This document shows positions 33,734 to 44,617 of a stretch of 64,000 bases of DNA, piece after piece. This DNA comes from Alphaproteobacteria bacterium (GTDB lineage: Bacteria > Pseudomonadota > Alphaproteobacteria > Micropepsales > Micropepsaceae). Every line of letters begins with the position of its first letter. The first letter of the stretch is position 1. The position numbers and the translations under genes were made by a program. Under the pieces are notes generated by a model that had not been told where the DNA came from, did not search any database, and was given only the letters and a program-made list of their open reading frames with translations. The DNA is taken from positions 1 to 64,000 of the forward strand of contig JAHFQC010000023.1 in assembly GCA_023259375.1 (NCBI GenBank). The letters are read 5' to 3'.

Positions 33734-34786
33734 ATGGAAAGTGGAAACGACGATAAGCTGCGCGCGCATGAGCGGCCGACGTCGTTCGATATTGCCTATC
33801 GCGCCGGCGTTTCGCAATCGACGGTTTCGCGAGCCCTGCGCGGCGATCCCAATGTCAACGAGGAGACCCGCCGCAAAATCGAATCGATCGCGCGCGAGCT
33901 CAAGTACAAGGTCGACAAGAACGCGTCCAACCTCCGCCGCCAGCGCTCCAACACCATTGCGGTCTTGTTTTTCGAGGATCCGAGCCCCGATCCATCGCAG
34001 ATCAACCCGTTCTTCCTCTCGATGCTGGGGTCGATTACGCGAGCGTGCGCCAAGCGCAGTTTTGATCTGCTGATCTCGTTTCAGCGTTTCGCCCAGGACT
34101 GGAATGAGGATTACGAGGATTCCGGCAAGGCCGATGGCCTGATCCTGCTGGGATACGGTGATTACCTCGACTACCGGCCTCATCTCGAACAATTGGTGGC
34201 GCAGGGCACGCGATTTGTGCGTTGGGGCGCGGTCGAGGACGGCCAGCCGGGCCTGTCCATCGGCAGCGACAACTTCCAAGGCGGGCGAACCATCACCGAA
34301 CACCTGATCGGTCTGGGGCGGCGGCAGATCGCCTTTCTCGGTGGCGCCTCCAACCACTATCCCGAATTCTCCGAGCGCTATCGCGGCTTCCAGACGGCGA
34401 TGGCGGAAGCGGGCTTGGAACCGGGCCCCCAAATCGATGCCATCAGTTCTGAGGAATCCGGCATGGCGGCCGCGGCGCGGCTGATCGGCAGTGGGTTCAA
34501 GTTCGACGGCATCGTCGCAGCCAGCGATCTCATCGCCGCGGGCGCGCTGCATTGGCTGCGCGATGCCGGTATCGACGTGCCGCGCGATGTCTCGCTGACC
34601 GGATTCGACGACATTGCCGCTGCCAGTCTCGTCAATCCGCCACTCACGACGATGGCGCAGGACACCTCGCTGGCCGGCGACAAGCTGGTCGAGACGCTTT
34701 TGAAGCTGGTCTCGGGCGATCCGGCGGAGAGTGCGGTCCTCCCCGTCAAGCTGATCGTCCGGCGCTCCTGCGGCGCCAAGCGGTAA
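33734..34786 (+). CDS. LacI-family transcriptional regulator of the maltodextrin locus
   Basis: 350 residues. N-terminal HTH (TSFDIAYRAGVSQSTVSRALRGDPNVNEETRRKIESIARELKY) plus hinge helix, and a periplasmic-binding-fold sugar domain with the ending GFDDIAAASLVNPPLTTM. The start at 33,734 has GGAGGG eight bases upstream. It follows the GH65 gene and is directly convergent with the MFS transporter; the stop codons abut. It is the best candidate for binding the GCATnCGTATnC sites at 25.8 and 36.4 kb. Confidence 0.92.
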   Translation: MESGNDDKLRAHERPTSFDIAYRAGVSQSTVSRALRGDPNVNEETRRKIESIARELKYKVDKNASNLRRQRSNTIAVLFFEDPSPDPSQINPFFLSMLGSITRACAKRSFDLLISFQRFAQDWNEDYEDSGKADGLILLGYGDYLDYRPHLEQLVAQGTRFVRWGAVEDGQPGLSIGSDNFQGGRTITEHLIGLGRRQIAFLGGASNHYPEFSERYRGFQTAMAEAGLEPGPQIDAISSEESGMAAAARLIGSGFKFDGIVAASDLIAAGALHWLRDAGIDVPRDVSLTGFDDIAAASLVNPPLTTMAQDTSLAGDKLVETLLKLVSGDPAESAVLPVKLIVRRSCGAKR

Positions 34787-36304
34787 TCAAGCCTTCTTTT
34801 CCTTCGGAAGCCGCAATACCAACAATCCCGAGATCAGGAAGCTGACACCACCGACCGCCAGGGCATAAATCGGCTGGCCGTGGAAGACGAGCTTGAGCAC
34901 GAAGCCGAGCACGCTGGCGGCCACGAGCTGCGGGATCACGATGAAGAAATTGAAGATGCCCATATAGACGCCCATGGTTTTGGCCGGGACGCTGTCGGAT
35001 ACGATGGCATATGGCAGCGACAGGATCGACGCCCAGGCAAAGCCGACGCCCAGCATCGAGGCGATCAGCCAATCCGGGTCGTGGATGAAGAGGAACGACA
35101 GCAGTCCGAAGCCGCCAAGCCAGACGTTGATCAGGTGCGTCCAGCGCAATCCTAGTTTTTTTGTGATCGAGGGAACCACGATCGAAGCCAATGCGGCGAA
35201 ACCGTTGTAGGCCGCAAACAGGATTCCGACCCAATTGGCGCCTTCATTGTAAGCCGCTGAGGTCGCGTCCTTGGAATGGAAGAAGGTCTCCGTCACGCCG
35301 CCGGTGGTGTAGATCCACATCGCAAACAGCGCCAACCAGGAGAAGAACTGTACCGGCGCCAGTTTGCGCATGGTTTCCGGCATGGTCTCGATGTTGCGCA
35401 TGATGGTGCCGAACAAGCCCTTGGGCTCGCCCGTTCGCTGCAACAGTAGCGCCGTGCCCCACACAAAAGCGCCCGCCCACAACAGATAAAGCTGCTTGTC
35501 GAGCGGGAAGCCGTAGAGTTTCTCGAACGTGCCCGCGAACTGATGCATGGCGACGAACCCGGCGATGCCAACCAACAGCCAGAAAGCACCCCAGCCGCGC
35601 TTGGGAGCTCCGGCCGGGGGGAGTTCGGGGGAGGCGTCGTCGAAGGCTTCGAGTTGTTCGGGCGGATATTCGCGGGTGGAAATCACGGTCCACAATACGG
35701 CCACGAACAGGACGACCGCACCGAGGAAGAAGGAATAGCGCACGGTATCCGGCACGATGCCGGCGGGGGCGGTGTTGGATATCCCGACTTGTTCGAACAG
35801 CCAGGGCAGGGCACTCGCCACCACCGCGCCGACGCCGATGAAGAAGCTCTGCATCGCGTATCCAGCTGGGCGCTGGGCGAGCGGTAGTTGATCGCCGACG
35901 AAGGCGCGGAACGGCTGCATCGAGGTATTGATGGAGGCGTCGAGAATCCAAAGCATGACCGCGGCCACCCACAACGCGGGCGACATCGGCATAATGAGAA
36001 GGGCCGCCGAACTGAGGAGGGCTCCGACCAGGAGATAGGGCCTGCGGCGGCCGAGCTTGGTCCAGGTCCGGTCCGACAGGTAGCCGACCAGCGGCTGCAC
36101 CAGAAGACCGGTTAGAGGGGCGGCGATCCAGAGGATCGGAATGTCGTCGATCTTCGCACCCAGCGTCTGGAAGATGCGGCTGACATTGGCATTCTGCAGT
36201 CCCAGCCCGAATTGCAGGCCAAGGAATCCGAAGCACATATTCCAAATAGCGAAAAAAGTGACGCTCGGTTTTGTGGTAACCGGAGCCGCGCTGAGGCTGG
36301 CCAT
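34787..36304 (-). CDS. MFS sugar transporter, probable maltose/maltodextrin importer
   Basis: 505 residues, 12 membrane helices, SLC45/GPH-like MFS. LSDRTWTKLGRRRPYLLVGAL is the loop 2-3 signature. The N-terminal FGFLGLQFGLGLQNANVSRIFQTLGA is typical of the MalY-type transporters found beside glycan TBDRs. It moves the sugar from periplasm to cytoplasm for the GH65 enzyme. It is transcribed towards lacI. A perfect palindromic operator lies 79 bp upstream of the ATG. Confidence 0.9.
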   Translation of the reverse strand: MASLSAAPVTTKPSVTFFAIWNMCFGFLGLQFGLGLQNANVSRIFQTLGAKIDDIPILWIAAPLTGLLVQPLVGYLSDRTWTKLGRRRPYLLVGALLSSAALLIMPMSPALWVAAVMLWILDASINTSMQPFRAFVGDQLPLAQRPAGYAMQSFFIGVGAVVASALPWLFEQVGISNTAPAGIVPDTVRYSFFLGAVVLFVAVLWTVISTREYPPEQLEAFDDASPELPPAGAPKRGWGAFWLLVGIAGFVAMHQFAGTFEKLYGFPLDKQLYLLWAGAFVWGTALLLQRTGEPKGLFGTIMRNIETMPETMRKLAPVQFFSWLALFAMWIYTTGGVTETFFHSKDATSAAYNEGANWVGILFAAYNGFAALASIVVPSITKKLGLRWTHLINVWLGGFGLLSFLFIHDPDWLIASMLGVGFAWASILSLPYAIVSDSVPAKTMGVYMGIFNFFIVIPQLVAASVLGFVLKLVFHGQPIYALAVGGVSFLISGLLVLRLPKEKKA

Positions 36305-36382
36305 ATCTGTTCTCTGAGCCGTTTCTTCCCGGCCCCGATGATAGCCCTCAGCCCGCTATCGGCAATCGTAACGGGTCGATTT

Positions 36383-36394
36383 GCATACGTATGC
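36383..36394. promoter_or_regulatory. Predicted maltose-regulator operator GCATACGTATGC
   Basis: A perfect 12-bp palindrome with the central CG, inside TTGCATACGTATGC. It lies upstream of the MFS transporter and matches the sites before the TBDR (25,772-25,813). This supports one regulon. Confidence 0.65.
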
Positions 36395-36425
36395 TGCCTC
36401 CGGCCCGGCCGATTCAACCCGCGGC

Positions 36426-36647
36426 TTAGCTTCGCCGCACGCCGACGAAGACGAATCCCAGTCCGGCGATCAGGAGGACTACGCCACCCACGGTCGGCAG
36501 CGAAATCACGTGGCTTTCCTTCTTGTCGACCTGGATCGGCCCGGCTTTCACCACCGGCTCGGTCTCGGTGTAGCGAATTTGTCCGAAAATCAATGCCCCC
36601 AAGCCCAAAACAGCCAGCACGATACCGACCCGCACCATCCCGCGCAT
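36426..36647 (-). CDS. Small two-helix membrane protein
   Basis: 73 residues with two hydrophobic helices (about 4-22 and 49-69) and a short polar loop between (RYTETEPVVKAGPIQVDKKESHV). GGAG lies eight bases before the ATG. It recalls DUF3185-type small membrane proteins, but the match is weak and no function is known. It lies between the sugar transporter and hut genes, apparently monocistronic. Confidence 0.65.
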   Translation of the reverse strand: MRGMVRVGIVLAVLGLGALIFGQIRYTETEPVVKAGPIQVDKKESHVISLPTVGGVVLLIAGLGFVFVGVRRS

Positions 36648-36710
36648 TTATCCACTCCGCTCGATTGGGTTCGGAGAAGAACGCGCCGCCCGAATTCCCG
36701 TTCCGGGTGT

Positions 36711-37622
36711 TCAGGGAACCTTACGGGCCGAGAAGCCGGCGAGGAGTTCGGCGAACCAGCGCGCGGTCGTCAAGGCGCCGATAGCGGCGACATCGAGGCT
36801 GGGATCGAATTCGGCGAGATCGACGACGCGTACTTTGGGATGGGCGGCTATCACGCGGGCGGCGGCGAAGAAGTCGCTTACCGCGATCCCGCCGGGGCGC
36901 GCCCCCGGGGCAGCCGGCATCTGAGCCCGGTCGATCACGTCGATATCGAAATCGACGTAAATGGTGTCGCAAAGGCCGGCAAGCCGGTTGAGTTCGGCCG
37001 CAACCACCGTGGCGAAGCCTTGGCGGCGGCAGTCGTCAGCGGTACGGACAGTAATCCCCGCGCGTTTGGCTTTATCGTGCGCCCTGGCGGTATTGGCGAA
37101 GGGCAACAGCCCGATCTGACTGATATGCCTACCAGGCAGTCCGTCTTCGAGCAGGGCCGCGATCGGGTTGCCGTTATTCAAGCCGCCGTCGGTATCGCGC
37201 AGATCGAAATGGGCGTCGAGGGTCATCAGCCCGACGTGTGCGAGCGAAGCATCGAGGCCATGGACCCCGGGGCGGGTCACGGCATTGTTGCCACCAACGA
37301 CAACCGTCAACCCGCGCGCGACCTGTTCCGCAACCGCCGCTCTGATGGGCGCGAAAGCTTCCGCAGGCGTGCGTTCATTCACAGCGACATCGCCGACATC
37401 GAACACGGAGACGTCTTTGAGATCGGTTCCGGTCTCGAGGTCATAGACGCTCATGCGCCGTAAGGCGTCGCGCAGCACACCCGGAGCAAGGTCGCAACGG
37501 CCGGGCGTGATCGACTCAAGTCCCAGCGGCGCGCCGATGAACGCGACGGCGGCTTCGTCGTTCGTGCCCAACAAGTCACGAACCGAATGCCAGCGCTTGT
37601 TTTCGGACATTTCCGTCATCAT
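36711..37622 (-). CDS. hutG: Arginase-family formimidoylglutamase
   Basis: 303 residues. Arginase/ureohydrolase fold with LDAHFDLRD (Asp136, His138, Asp140) and YVDFDIDVIDRAQMPA (Asp226, Asp228) as manganese ligands. Position beside hutI-hutU-hutH points to formimidoylglutamate hydrolysis to glutamate and formamide. The first ligand motif reads VVGGNNAVTRPG, so the usual GGDH His is Asn113; activity with one altered ligand should be checked. GAAGG precedes the ATG at 37,622. It is divergent from hutI across an 84-bp gap. Confidence 0.85.
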   Translation of the reverse strand: MMTEMSENKRWHSVRDLLGTNDEAAVAFIGAPLGLESITPGRCDLAPGVLRDALRRMSVYDLETGTDLKDVSVFDVGDVAVNERTPAEAFAPIRAAVAEQVARGLTVVVGGNNAVTRPGVHGLDASLAHVGLMTLDAHFDLRDTDGGLNNGNPIAALLEDGLPGRHISQIGLLPFANTARAHDKAKRAGITVRTADDCRRQGFATVVAAELNRLAGLCDTIYVDFDIDVIDRAQMPAAPGARPGGIAVSDFFAAARVIAAHPKVRVVDLAEFDPSLDVAAIGALTTARWFAELLAGFSARKVP

Positions 37623-37706
37623 TGCGGGGCCTTCGGGCATGGAAGATTATCCTCGTTTCCCGGCGTGCAGGATGTATCGTGTCCGGCGCCGACAGGATCA
37701 TCAGCG

Positions 37707-38912
37707 ATGTGGGATATCTTACTCACGGACTGCCGCACCGCCACCATGGATTCGACCGGCGTCATCGGCGACGCGGCCATCGGCATCGCGGCCGGACGAA
37801 TTGTCTTTGTTGGGTCCCGTGCCGATCTGCCGTCCGGCGACATCGCCCGCGCGGTGCATCGGCTGGGTGGGGCGTGGGTGCTGCCGGGCTTCGTCGATTG
37901 CCATACCCATCTCGTCTATGCCGGCAACCGCGACCGCGAGCGGCAGATGCGGGCCGGCGGCATGAGCTACGAAGACATTGCCCGGGCCGGCGGCGGCATC
38001 ATGTCGACCGTGCGCGAGACCCGTGCGGCCGATGAAGACACGTTGGCCGACGTGGCGGTGGAACGGGCCCGGGCGATGGCGCGCGAAGGCGTCACAACGA
38101 TCGAAATAAAATCGGGATATGGCCTCAACCTCGACTGCGAATTGAAGATGCTGCGGGCGGCGGCGCGTGTTGGCGATCGTGTGCCGATGCGAATCTGCCG
38201 GACCCTGCTCGGGGCTCATGCCGTGCCGCCGGAGTTCGCCGGAAACCGCGACGGATATGTCCGCTTTGTCTGCGAAGGGATGATCCCGGCCGTGGCGCGG
38301 GAACAGCTTGCCGAGGCGGTGGACGTTTTCTGCGAAGCGATTGCCTTCATGCCGGAAGAAACCGAGCGCATTTTTTCCGCTGCCAAGGCGCACGGCCTGA
38401 AAGTGAAACTGCACGCCGATCAGCGCTCCGATATGGGTGGCGGTGCTTTGGCGGCGCGCCATTGCGCACTGTCGGCCGATCATCTCGAACATCTGAGCGA
38501 AGCGGGCGTGGCGGCAATGGCGGAAGCCGGTACCGTGGCCGTGCTGCTGCCTTATGCCTATCATCATCTCGGCGATACCCATTTGCCGCCGATCGAGGCA
38601 TTGCGGCGCGCGCGCGTGCCGGTCGCCATCGCCACCGATTGCAATCCCGGTACCTCGCCGATGCATTCGCCGCTGCTCCTGAAAGAGGTGGCGGAAGGGG
38701 TCTTTGGCCTCACGCCGCACGAGGCACTGGCGGGAATGACGATCAACGCCGCACGTGCATTGGGGCTGGAAGCGGAAACCGGCAGTCTGCGGGTCGGAAA
38801 ATCGGCCGACCTTGCCGTTTGGGACGTTGCCGATCCCGCAGTCTTGGCGCCAAAGAATGGGCATCTCATCTCACGCGTCTTCCGCGGCCGAATGGACGGA
38901 GATCTGTCATGA
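37707..38912 (+). CDS. hutI: Imidazolonepropionase
   Basis: 401 residues, amidohydrolase TIM barrel. Metal motif [15 protein letters not shown], then [21 protein letters not shown] (substrate loop), KLHADQ, and [10 protein letters not shown] with the catalytic Asp. It hydrolyses 4-imidazolone-5-propanoate to formimidoylglutamate. First gene of the hutIUH operon; its stop overlaps hutU as ATGA. The start [14 protein letters not shown] at 37,707 is preferred; an upstream frame adds an unrelated 40 residues. Confidence 0.96.
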   Translation: MWDILLTDCRTATMDSTGVIGDAAIGIAAGRIVFVGSRADLPSGDIARAVHRLGGAWVLPGFVDCHTHLVYAGNRDRERQMRAGGMSYEDIARAGGGIMSTVRETRAADEDTLADVAVERARAMAREGVTTIEIKSGYGLNLDCELKMLRAAARVGDRVPMRICRTLLGAHAVPPEFAGNRDGYVRFVCEGMIPAVAREQLAEAVDVFCEAIAFMPEETERIFSAAKAHGLKVKLHADQRSDMGGGALAARHCALSADHLEHLSEAGVAAMAEAGTVAVLLPYAYHHLGDTHLPPIEALRRARVPVAIATDCNPGTSPMHSPLLLKEVAEGVFGLTPHEALAGMTINAARALGLEAETGSLRVGKSADLAVWDVADPAVLAPKNGHLISRVFRGRMDGDLS

Positions 38913-40582
38913 CCGACATAACTAATGCCCGCATCGTCCGCGCCCCGCGGGGGCCCGAGTGCACCTGCAAGACCTGGGAAGCCGAAGCCGCGCTGCGGAT
39001 GCTGATGAACAATCTCGATCCCGACGTGGCCGAACGGCCGCAGGATCTGGTCGTTTATGGCGGCATCGGCCGCGCCGCCCGTTCCTGGCAGGCGTTCGAT
39101 CGTATCGTCGAAACGCTGCGGGCACTCGACCCTGATGAAACGCTGCTGGTGCAGTCGGGCAAGCCGGTCGGCGTGTTTCGCACGCATGCCCGTGCTCCGC
39201 GGGTGTTGATCGCCAATTCCAATCTGGTGCCGCATTGGGCGACCTGGGAGCATTTTCGCGAACTCGATAAGAAGGGTCTGATGATGTACGGCCAGATGAC
39301 GGCCGGGTCGTGGATCTACATCGGCAGCCAGGGCATCGTGCAGGGTACTTACGAGACCTTTGCCGAAATGGGCCGGCGTCATTACGGCGGCGATCTTTCC
39401 GGCCGCTGGATTCTGACCGCCGGGCTTGGCGGCATGGGCGGCGCGCAACCCTTGGCCGCGACCATGGCAGGCGCGTCGATGCTGGCGGTCGAATGTCAGC
39501 GCAGCCGGATCGAAAAGCGGCTGGAAACCAAATATCTCGACGTCGCCACCGACAATCTCGACGAGGCGCTGCGGCTGATTGCCAAATCGGTGTGGGCCAA
39601 AGAGCCTCTGTCGGTGGGCCTGGTCGGCAATGCCGCCGAAGTTCTGCCCGAGCTGGTGCGCCGCGGCATCAAGCCGGATGCGGTGACGGACCAGACCAGC
39701 GCCCACGATCCCGCTAACGGTTATCTGCCGGAAGGCTGGACGCTGGCCGAATGGGAAGACCGCCGCGCCAAAGAGCCGGAGGCTGTCGCCGCCGCGGCGC
39801 GCCAATCCATCGCCAAACACGTCAAAGCGATGCTGGAATTTGCGGCGCAAGGCATTCCGACCTTCGACTACGGCAACAACATCCGCCAAGTGGCGAAGGA
39901 CGAGGGCGTTAGCAACGCATTCGACTTCCCAGGTTTTGTTCCGGCCTATATCCGTCCTCTGTTCTGCCGCGGCATTGGTCCGTTCCGCTGGGCGGCGCTG
40001 TCGGGTGACCCGGAAGACATTTTCCGCACCGACGAAGCGGTGAAGCAACTGTTTCCGGACAACGCCCATCTGCATCGCTGGCTCGATATGGCGAAGACAA
40101 AGATCAGCTTCCAGGGACTGCCGGCACGCATCTGCTGGCTCGGTTTGGGTGAGCGTCATCGCGCCGGACTCAAGTTCAACGACATGGTGGCACGCGGCGA
40201 ACTTAAGGCGCCGATCGTGATCGGCCGCGATCATCTGGATTCCGGCTCGGTGGCGAGCCCGAACCGGGAGACGGAATCCATGCGTGACGGATCCGATGCC
40301 GTGTCCGATTGGCCGTTGTTGAATGCATTGCTCAACGCCGCGTCGGGTGCGAGCTGGGTTTCGCTGCATCATGGCGGCGGTGTCGGCATGGGCTTTTCGC
40401 AGCATGCGGGTGTCGTGATCGTCGCCGACGGTACGCCCGAAGCGGCCGAAAAACTTGCAACGGTGCTGTGGAACGATCCGGCGACCGGGGTGATGCGTCA
40501 CGCCGATGCCGGCTACGATACGGCCATCGACGCGGCGCGGTCGGCACATCTCAATCTTCCTTCGCTTGGAGACCATTCATGA
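38909..40582 (+). CDS. hutU: Urocanate hydratase
   Basis: 557 residues, the usual length. Near-invariant stretches are [51 protein letters not shown], the NAD-binding [17 protein letters not shown], and the catalytic-region [10 protein letters not shown]. It uses tightly bound NAD+ to convert urocanate to imidazolonepropionate in the cytoplasm. It overlaps hutI and hutH by 4 bp each, so the three are translated as a coupled set. Confidence 0.97.
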   Translation: MTDITNARIVRAPRGPECTCKTWEAEAALRMLMNNLDPDVAERPQDLVVYGGIGRAARSWQAFDRIVETLRALDPDETLLVQSGKPVGVFRTHARAPRVLIANSNLVPHWATWEHFRELDKKGLMMYGQMTAGSWIYIGSQGIVQGTYETFAEMGRRHYGGDLSGRWILTAGLGGMGGAQPLAATMAGASMLAVECQRSRIEKRLETKYLDVATDNLDEALRLIAKSVWAKEPLSVGLVGNAAEVLPELVRRGIKPDAVTDQTSAHDPANGYLPEGWTLAEWEDRRAKEPEAVAAAARQSIAKHVKAMLEFAAQGIPTFDYGNNIRQVAKDEGVSNAFDFPGFVPAYIRPLFCRGIGPFRWAALSGDPEDIFRTDEAVKQLFPDNAHLHRWLDMAKTKISFQGLPARICWLGLGERHRAGLKFNDMVARGELKAPIVIGRDHLDSGSVASPNRETESMRDGSDAVSDWPLLNALLNAASGASWVSLHHGGGVGMGFSQHAGVVIVADGTPEAAEKLATVLWNDPATGVMRHADAGYDTAIDAARSAHLNLPSLGDHS

Positions 40583-42090
40583 AAATCGGTGAACCGCTGG
40601 CGCTGAGCGATTTGCGGTCCATTTACGAAACGGCGCCGAAACTCGAGTTCACACTCGACGCGTTCGCCCGCATCGATCGTGGCGCCAAAGTGATCGCCGA
40701 CGTGATCCGCTCGGGCGCTACCGTCTACGGCGTCAACACCGGGTTCGGCCTGCTGGCCAACACCGAAATTCCCGACGACGATCTCGTCGCCTTGCAGCGC
40801 AACTTGGTGCTGTCGCATTCCTGCGGCGTCGGTCCGCTGCTGCCCGACGAGATCGTGCGGTTGATCCTCACCTTGAAAATCGCATCGCTATCGCGCGGCG
40901 CCTCCGGCATCCGGCGGGAGACCGTGGCGGCGCTGGCGCGTCTGGTCGAAGCCGAAGTCTATCCCTGCATTCCGTCGAAAGGCTCCGTTGGCGCCTCGGG
41001 CGATCTGGCGCCGCTGGCACACATGTCCGGTGTGCTTCTCGGTATCGGTTCGGCGCGCGTGAACGGCAAGGAAGTCGCCGCTGTCGAAGCGCTGGCCAAA
41101 GCGGGACTGCAGCCGATCACGCTGGGGCCGAAGGAAGGTCTGGCGCTGCTCAACGGCACCCAGGTTTCGACCGCGATTGCGCTGGCCGGTCTGTTCGAGA
41201 CCGAGAAGGCTTTCACCGCCGGCATTGTCGCCGGCGCCATGTCGACCGACGCCTTCAAAGGCTCCGATACGCCGTTCGATGCGCGCATTCATGCCTTGCG
41301 CGGCCAGCCGGGCCAGATCACGGTTGCGGCGATGCTGCGGGCTTTGATGCAGGGTTCGGAAATCCGCGAATCCCATCGCGCGCCGGGCGATGACGGCAAG
41401 GTGCAAGATCCCTACTCCTTCCGGTGTCAGCCGCAGGTGATGGGCGCCGTGCTCGACGTATTGCGCGCCGCCGCGAAAACCCTGCAGATCGAAGCCTCCG
41501 GCGTCACCGACAATCCGCTGGTGCTTGATGATGGATCGGTCGTGTCGGGCGGCAATTTCCACGCCGAACCAGTGGCGCTCGCCGCCGACCAGATCGCGCT
41601 CGGTCTTTGCGAGATCGGCAACATCTCCGAACGGCGGACCGCGATCCTGGTCGATCCCAAGATGAGCGGCTTGCCGGCGTTCCTGGTCAAGGAATCCGGC
41701 CTCAACTCCGGTTTCATGATTGCGCAGGTGACGGCCGCCGCGCTGGTGGCGGAGAACCGCATGCATTCCCATCCGGCGTCCGTCGACACCGTGCCGACCA
41801 GCGCCAATCAGGAAGATCATGTCTCGATGGCGACGCATGGCGCCCGCCGTCTGCTTGATATGGCCGAGAACGCTGCAACGGTGGTGGCAATCGAACTTCT
41901 CGCCGCCTGCCAAGGCCTCGATTTCCGCCGGCCGCTGCGCAGCTCCTCCAAGCTCGAGCGGGCGGCACAGGAAATCCGCGCTCTGGTGCGGCCTTACGAA
42001 CGCGACCGCTATTTTGCGCCCGACATCGAGGCCATCACCCGGCACGTCCAATCCGGCGCGTTCCGGGCTTTGGTGGGAGAGATTTTCTAG
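40579..42090 (+). CDS. hutH: Histidine ammonia-lyase
   Basis: 503 residues. The MIO prosthetic group would form from Ala139-Ser140-Gly141 in [25 protein letters not shown] and [12 protein letters not shown] are further family motifs. It deaminates histidine to urocanate, the first step of the pathway. Last gene of the hutIUH operon. Its stop overlaps the convergent TBDR stop by 4 bp (CTAG). Confidence 0.97.
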   Translation: MKIGEPLALSDLRSIYETAPKLEFTLDAFARIDRGAKVIADVIRSGATVYGVNTGFGLLANTEIPDDDLVALQRNLVLSHSCGVGPLLPDEIVRLILTLKIASLSRGASGIRRETVAALARLVEAEVYPCIPSKGSVGASGDLAPLAHMSGVLLGIGSARVNGKEVAAVEALAKAGLQPITLGPKEGLALLNGTQVSTAIALAGLFETEKAFTAGIVAGAMSTDAFKGSDTPFDARIHALRGQPGQITVAAMLRALMQGSEIRESHRAPGDDGKVQDPYSFRCQPQVMGAVLDVLRAAAKTLQIEASGVTDNPLVLDDGSVVSGGNFHAEPVALAADQIALGLCEIGNISERRTAILVDPKMSGLPAFLVKESGLNSGFMIAQVTAAALVAENRMHSHPASVDTVPTSANQEDHVSMATHGARRLLDMAENAATVVAIELLAACQGLDFRRPLRSSSKLERAAQEIRALVRPYERDRYFAPDIEAITRHVQSGAFRALVGEIF

Positions 42091-44498
42091 AACTTCTGAC
42101 TGACGGTGATCGAGAAGAACCTGGGTTTGGTCGGCAGGATATAGGGTTCGAAGCCGCAGACCTGTGTGGTGCAATAGGCATAGCGATAGTTCTGACCGCG
42201 TTCGTCGAACAGGTTCTGCGCCGACAACTCGACCGACCAGTTGTCCTTATCGATTCCGGTGGCGAGATCGAAGGTGGCGTATGCCGGCATCAATCCCAGC
42301 ATCTGGCGGATCGGCGTGAGCGAGCCGTCCCAGGGGCTGGGCGCCTGAACGCGAAGATCCGGATAGGCTTTGGTCTGGTAGACCAGCGAGCCTTGCAGAT
42401 GCGCCTTGACGTCGTAGAAGGCGAATTCATAACGGCCGGTGAGATTGCCCTTGAAGCGCGGCGTCGATGGCAAGAGAGAGCCCTTCGCTGCTGCGGGCGG
42501 GTACGGGTAGACCGCATTCGGACAGGTCACGTCGAGCGCGCCGGTGACAGGATCGAGGTCGCCGCAATAGACCTTGGTCAGTCGCGCGTAGTTGTAGGCA
42601 CCGGAACCGGTGAGTGTGAATCCGTCGACCGGTTGCCACGTCACGTCGGATTCGACGCCCTGAATGCGCGCCGCGCCGGCGTTGGCAATCTGGGTCAGCG
42701 AGTTGAGTCCGAGGAAGGCGAACTGGAACTTGTTCCAGTTTTCCCAATAGGCAGCGCCGTTCCAGCGCAGCGTGTTGTTGAACCAGCTCGTCTTCCAGCC
42801 GATCTCGAAATTGTCGAGACTGTCGGAGTTGTAGTTCGGCAGCGAAGCGACACGGTTGATGCCGCCGGGGCGGAAGCCGGTCGAATAGGTGGCGTAGACC
42901 ATATCCGCATCATCGATCTGCCATTGCAGATTGAACTTGTGGGTCTCACCCCATTCGTAAACGTGCTTGTTCACGTTGGTGCAAGGCCCGCCGAAGCGGG
43001 AGGGCACCAGCGGGTGGGCGCAGTTTGCAACGCCGGTATGACTGCTGACCGTTTCGGCGAGTCCGAAGAAACCTTCCAGCTTGTTGGTGGCGTCGAACAC
43101 GCGAACGCCGGCCGTCAGGGTCAGGTCGGGCAGGATGTCGTAAGAAACCTGTGTGAAGGCAGCAAGGTCGCGATCCTTGCGTTGTTGCTCGGTGAGCCAG
43201 ATCGTGTGCGGCCATCCCGGTATGGAAAAGTCGGTGCCGAGTGCGTCGATGACGTAGTTCTGCAGGATGTTGTGCGTCTGAGATTCGTGGAACAGGCCAA
43301 CCACGAACCGCAAACGGTCGGTCGCGGGTGACGCCAGGCGCAGTTCGTTCGACCATTTGGTGAACTGGTCCTTGAACAGAATGCGCTGGCTCGGATCGAC
43401 GACGTTGCCGTTGTTGTCGTTGAAAGTCAGCCCGAGCTGGTCGTACCAGAAGGCGTAGTCGGTGTAGTCGGAAGCGCCGTTGCCGCGACGGTCCATGTAG
43501 CCGGTAGCATAGGTGAGATCGAGATTGCCGATCTTGCCGGTGACGGTGAGCGCCGCCTGATACCAGTGGTCCTTGGCGTATTCGGGATAGAAGTGATGCA
43601 CCTTGAGATCGCCGACCGCGGGATCGAAACCGCCGATGCCGTTCGATTTTTCGAGCTGGCCGATCACGCTGGCCGTCACGGTCCAGTTGTCGTCGAGGTC
43701 GATGCCAAGCGCCAGCCGGGCTCCGAGCTTGCTGGTGTCGTTGTAGTCCTTCTTGGCCAGGGCGGCGTTGTCGATGGTGATGCCCGCGGTCGTGTAGGTG
43801 CGGGTGGCATGGACATTATCGATATAACCGGCGTCGCGCTGGCTCCAGGCCACCAAGCGGATCGCCATGTGGTTGTCGATCGGAACATTGAGGAAGCCGC
43901 GCAAGCCGTAGCCGAAGCCGCCGGCATCGACCTTGTTGCCTTCGACTTCATATCCGGCCGCAAACTTGGTCGCATCGGGCTGGTTGGTGATGAGGCGGAT
44001 CGTGCCGGCTTCCGACGAGGCGCCGAACAGCGTGCCTTGCGGACCGGCGAGGGCTTCGACGCGGGCCAAGTCATAGGTCGGCACGTCGAGATTGCCGCCG
44101 ATCGTGGTGATCGGAATTTCATCGAGATACATGCCGACGGTCGGCAACGGCCCCGAGTGATTGCCGTCGGCGCCGTTGGTCACGCCGCGCATCGAAATGT
44201 TGCCTTGCCCCGGGCCGCCGCTCGATCCCTGGCCGCCGGCAGTGAACGAAACCGACGGCAGGAAGCGGACGAAATCGCGGAAGTCGTTGACACGAAGGTC
44301 CTCGAGCTTCTGGTTGTCGAGCACTGCGATCGAGACCGGCACTTTCTGCAAGTCCTGTTCGCCTAATTTCTGGGCACTGACCGTGACCGTCTCGAGTCCG
44401 GCTTGCGCCGCGTCTTGGGCGAGTGCGGGCATTCCGCCAAGCATTGTCGTTGCCAACAAAGCTGAAGCCAGAGTGGGCGGTCTGTCGATAAAATGCAT
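42087..44498 (-). CDS. TonB-dependent receptor (second), substrate unknown
   Basis: 803 residues from the start at 44,498 ([20 protein letters not shown]...ALAQ signal peptide). TonB-box-like [11 protein letters not shown], plug ([79 protein letters not shown]), then a barrel ending [10 protein letters not shown] with terminal Phe. The plug type is the FecA/Fiu-like form common in Sphingomonas and Caulobacter. It follows a TPR-sulfotransferase and a TonB protein on the same strand. Confidence 0.92.
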   Translation of the reverse strand: MHFIDRPPTLASALLATTMLGGMPALAQDAAQAGLETVTVSAQKLGEQDLQKVPVSIAVLDNQKLEDLRVNDFRDFVRFLPSVSFTAGGQGSSGGPGQGNISMRGVTNGADGNHSGPLPTVGMYLDEIPITTIGGNLDVPTYDLARVEALAGPQGTLFGASSEAGTIRLITNQPDATKFAAGYEVEGNKVDAGGFGYGLRGFLNVPIDNHMAIRLVAWSQRDAGYIDNVHATRTYTTAGITIDNAALAKKDYNDTSKLGARLALGIDLDDNWTVTASVIGQLEKSNGIGGFDPAVGDLKVHHFYPEYAKDHWYQAALTVTGKIGNLDLTYATGYMDRRGNGASDYTDYAFWYDQLGLTFNDNNGNVVDPSQRILFKDQFTKWSNELRLASPATDRLRFVVGLFHESQTHNILQNYVIDALGTDFSIPGWPHTIWLTEQQRKDRDLAAFTQVSYDILPDLTLTAGVRVFDATNKLEGFFGLAETVSSHTGVANCAHPLVPSRFGGPCTNVNKHVYEWGETHKFNLQWQIDDADMVYATYSTGFRPGGINRVASLPNYNSDSLDNFEIGWKTSWFNNTLRWNGAAYWENWNKFQFAFLGLNSLTQIANAGAARIQGVESDVTWQPVDGFTLTGSGAYNYARLTKVYCGDLDPVTGALDVTCPNAVYPYPPAAAKGSLLPSTPRFKGNLTGRYEFAFYDVKAHLQGSLVYQTKAYPDLRVQAPSPWDGSLTPIRQMLGLMPAYATFDLATGIDKDNWSVELSAQNLFDERGQNYRYAYCTTQVCGFEPYILPTKPRFFSITVSQKF

Positions 44499-44617
44499 GA
44501 AGCAAGCCCCCGTGGTTGTGGTGCGCCGGGGCAGATGAATCCCGCGTTCTGCGGCCGGCCGTTCGTACGCCTCTGCAAACTTGAGGCCGAACTTGCCAAA
44601 CGGGACGCGAGGGAAGT

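Noticed and set aside
38564-40576. 670-codon open frame on the minus strand
   Set aside because: Antisense to hutI and hutU, which have near-invariant motifs. A shadow frame.
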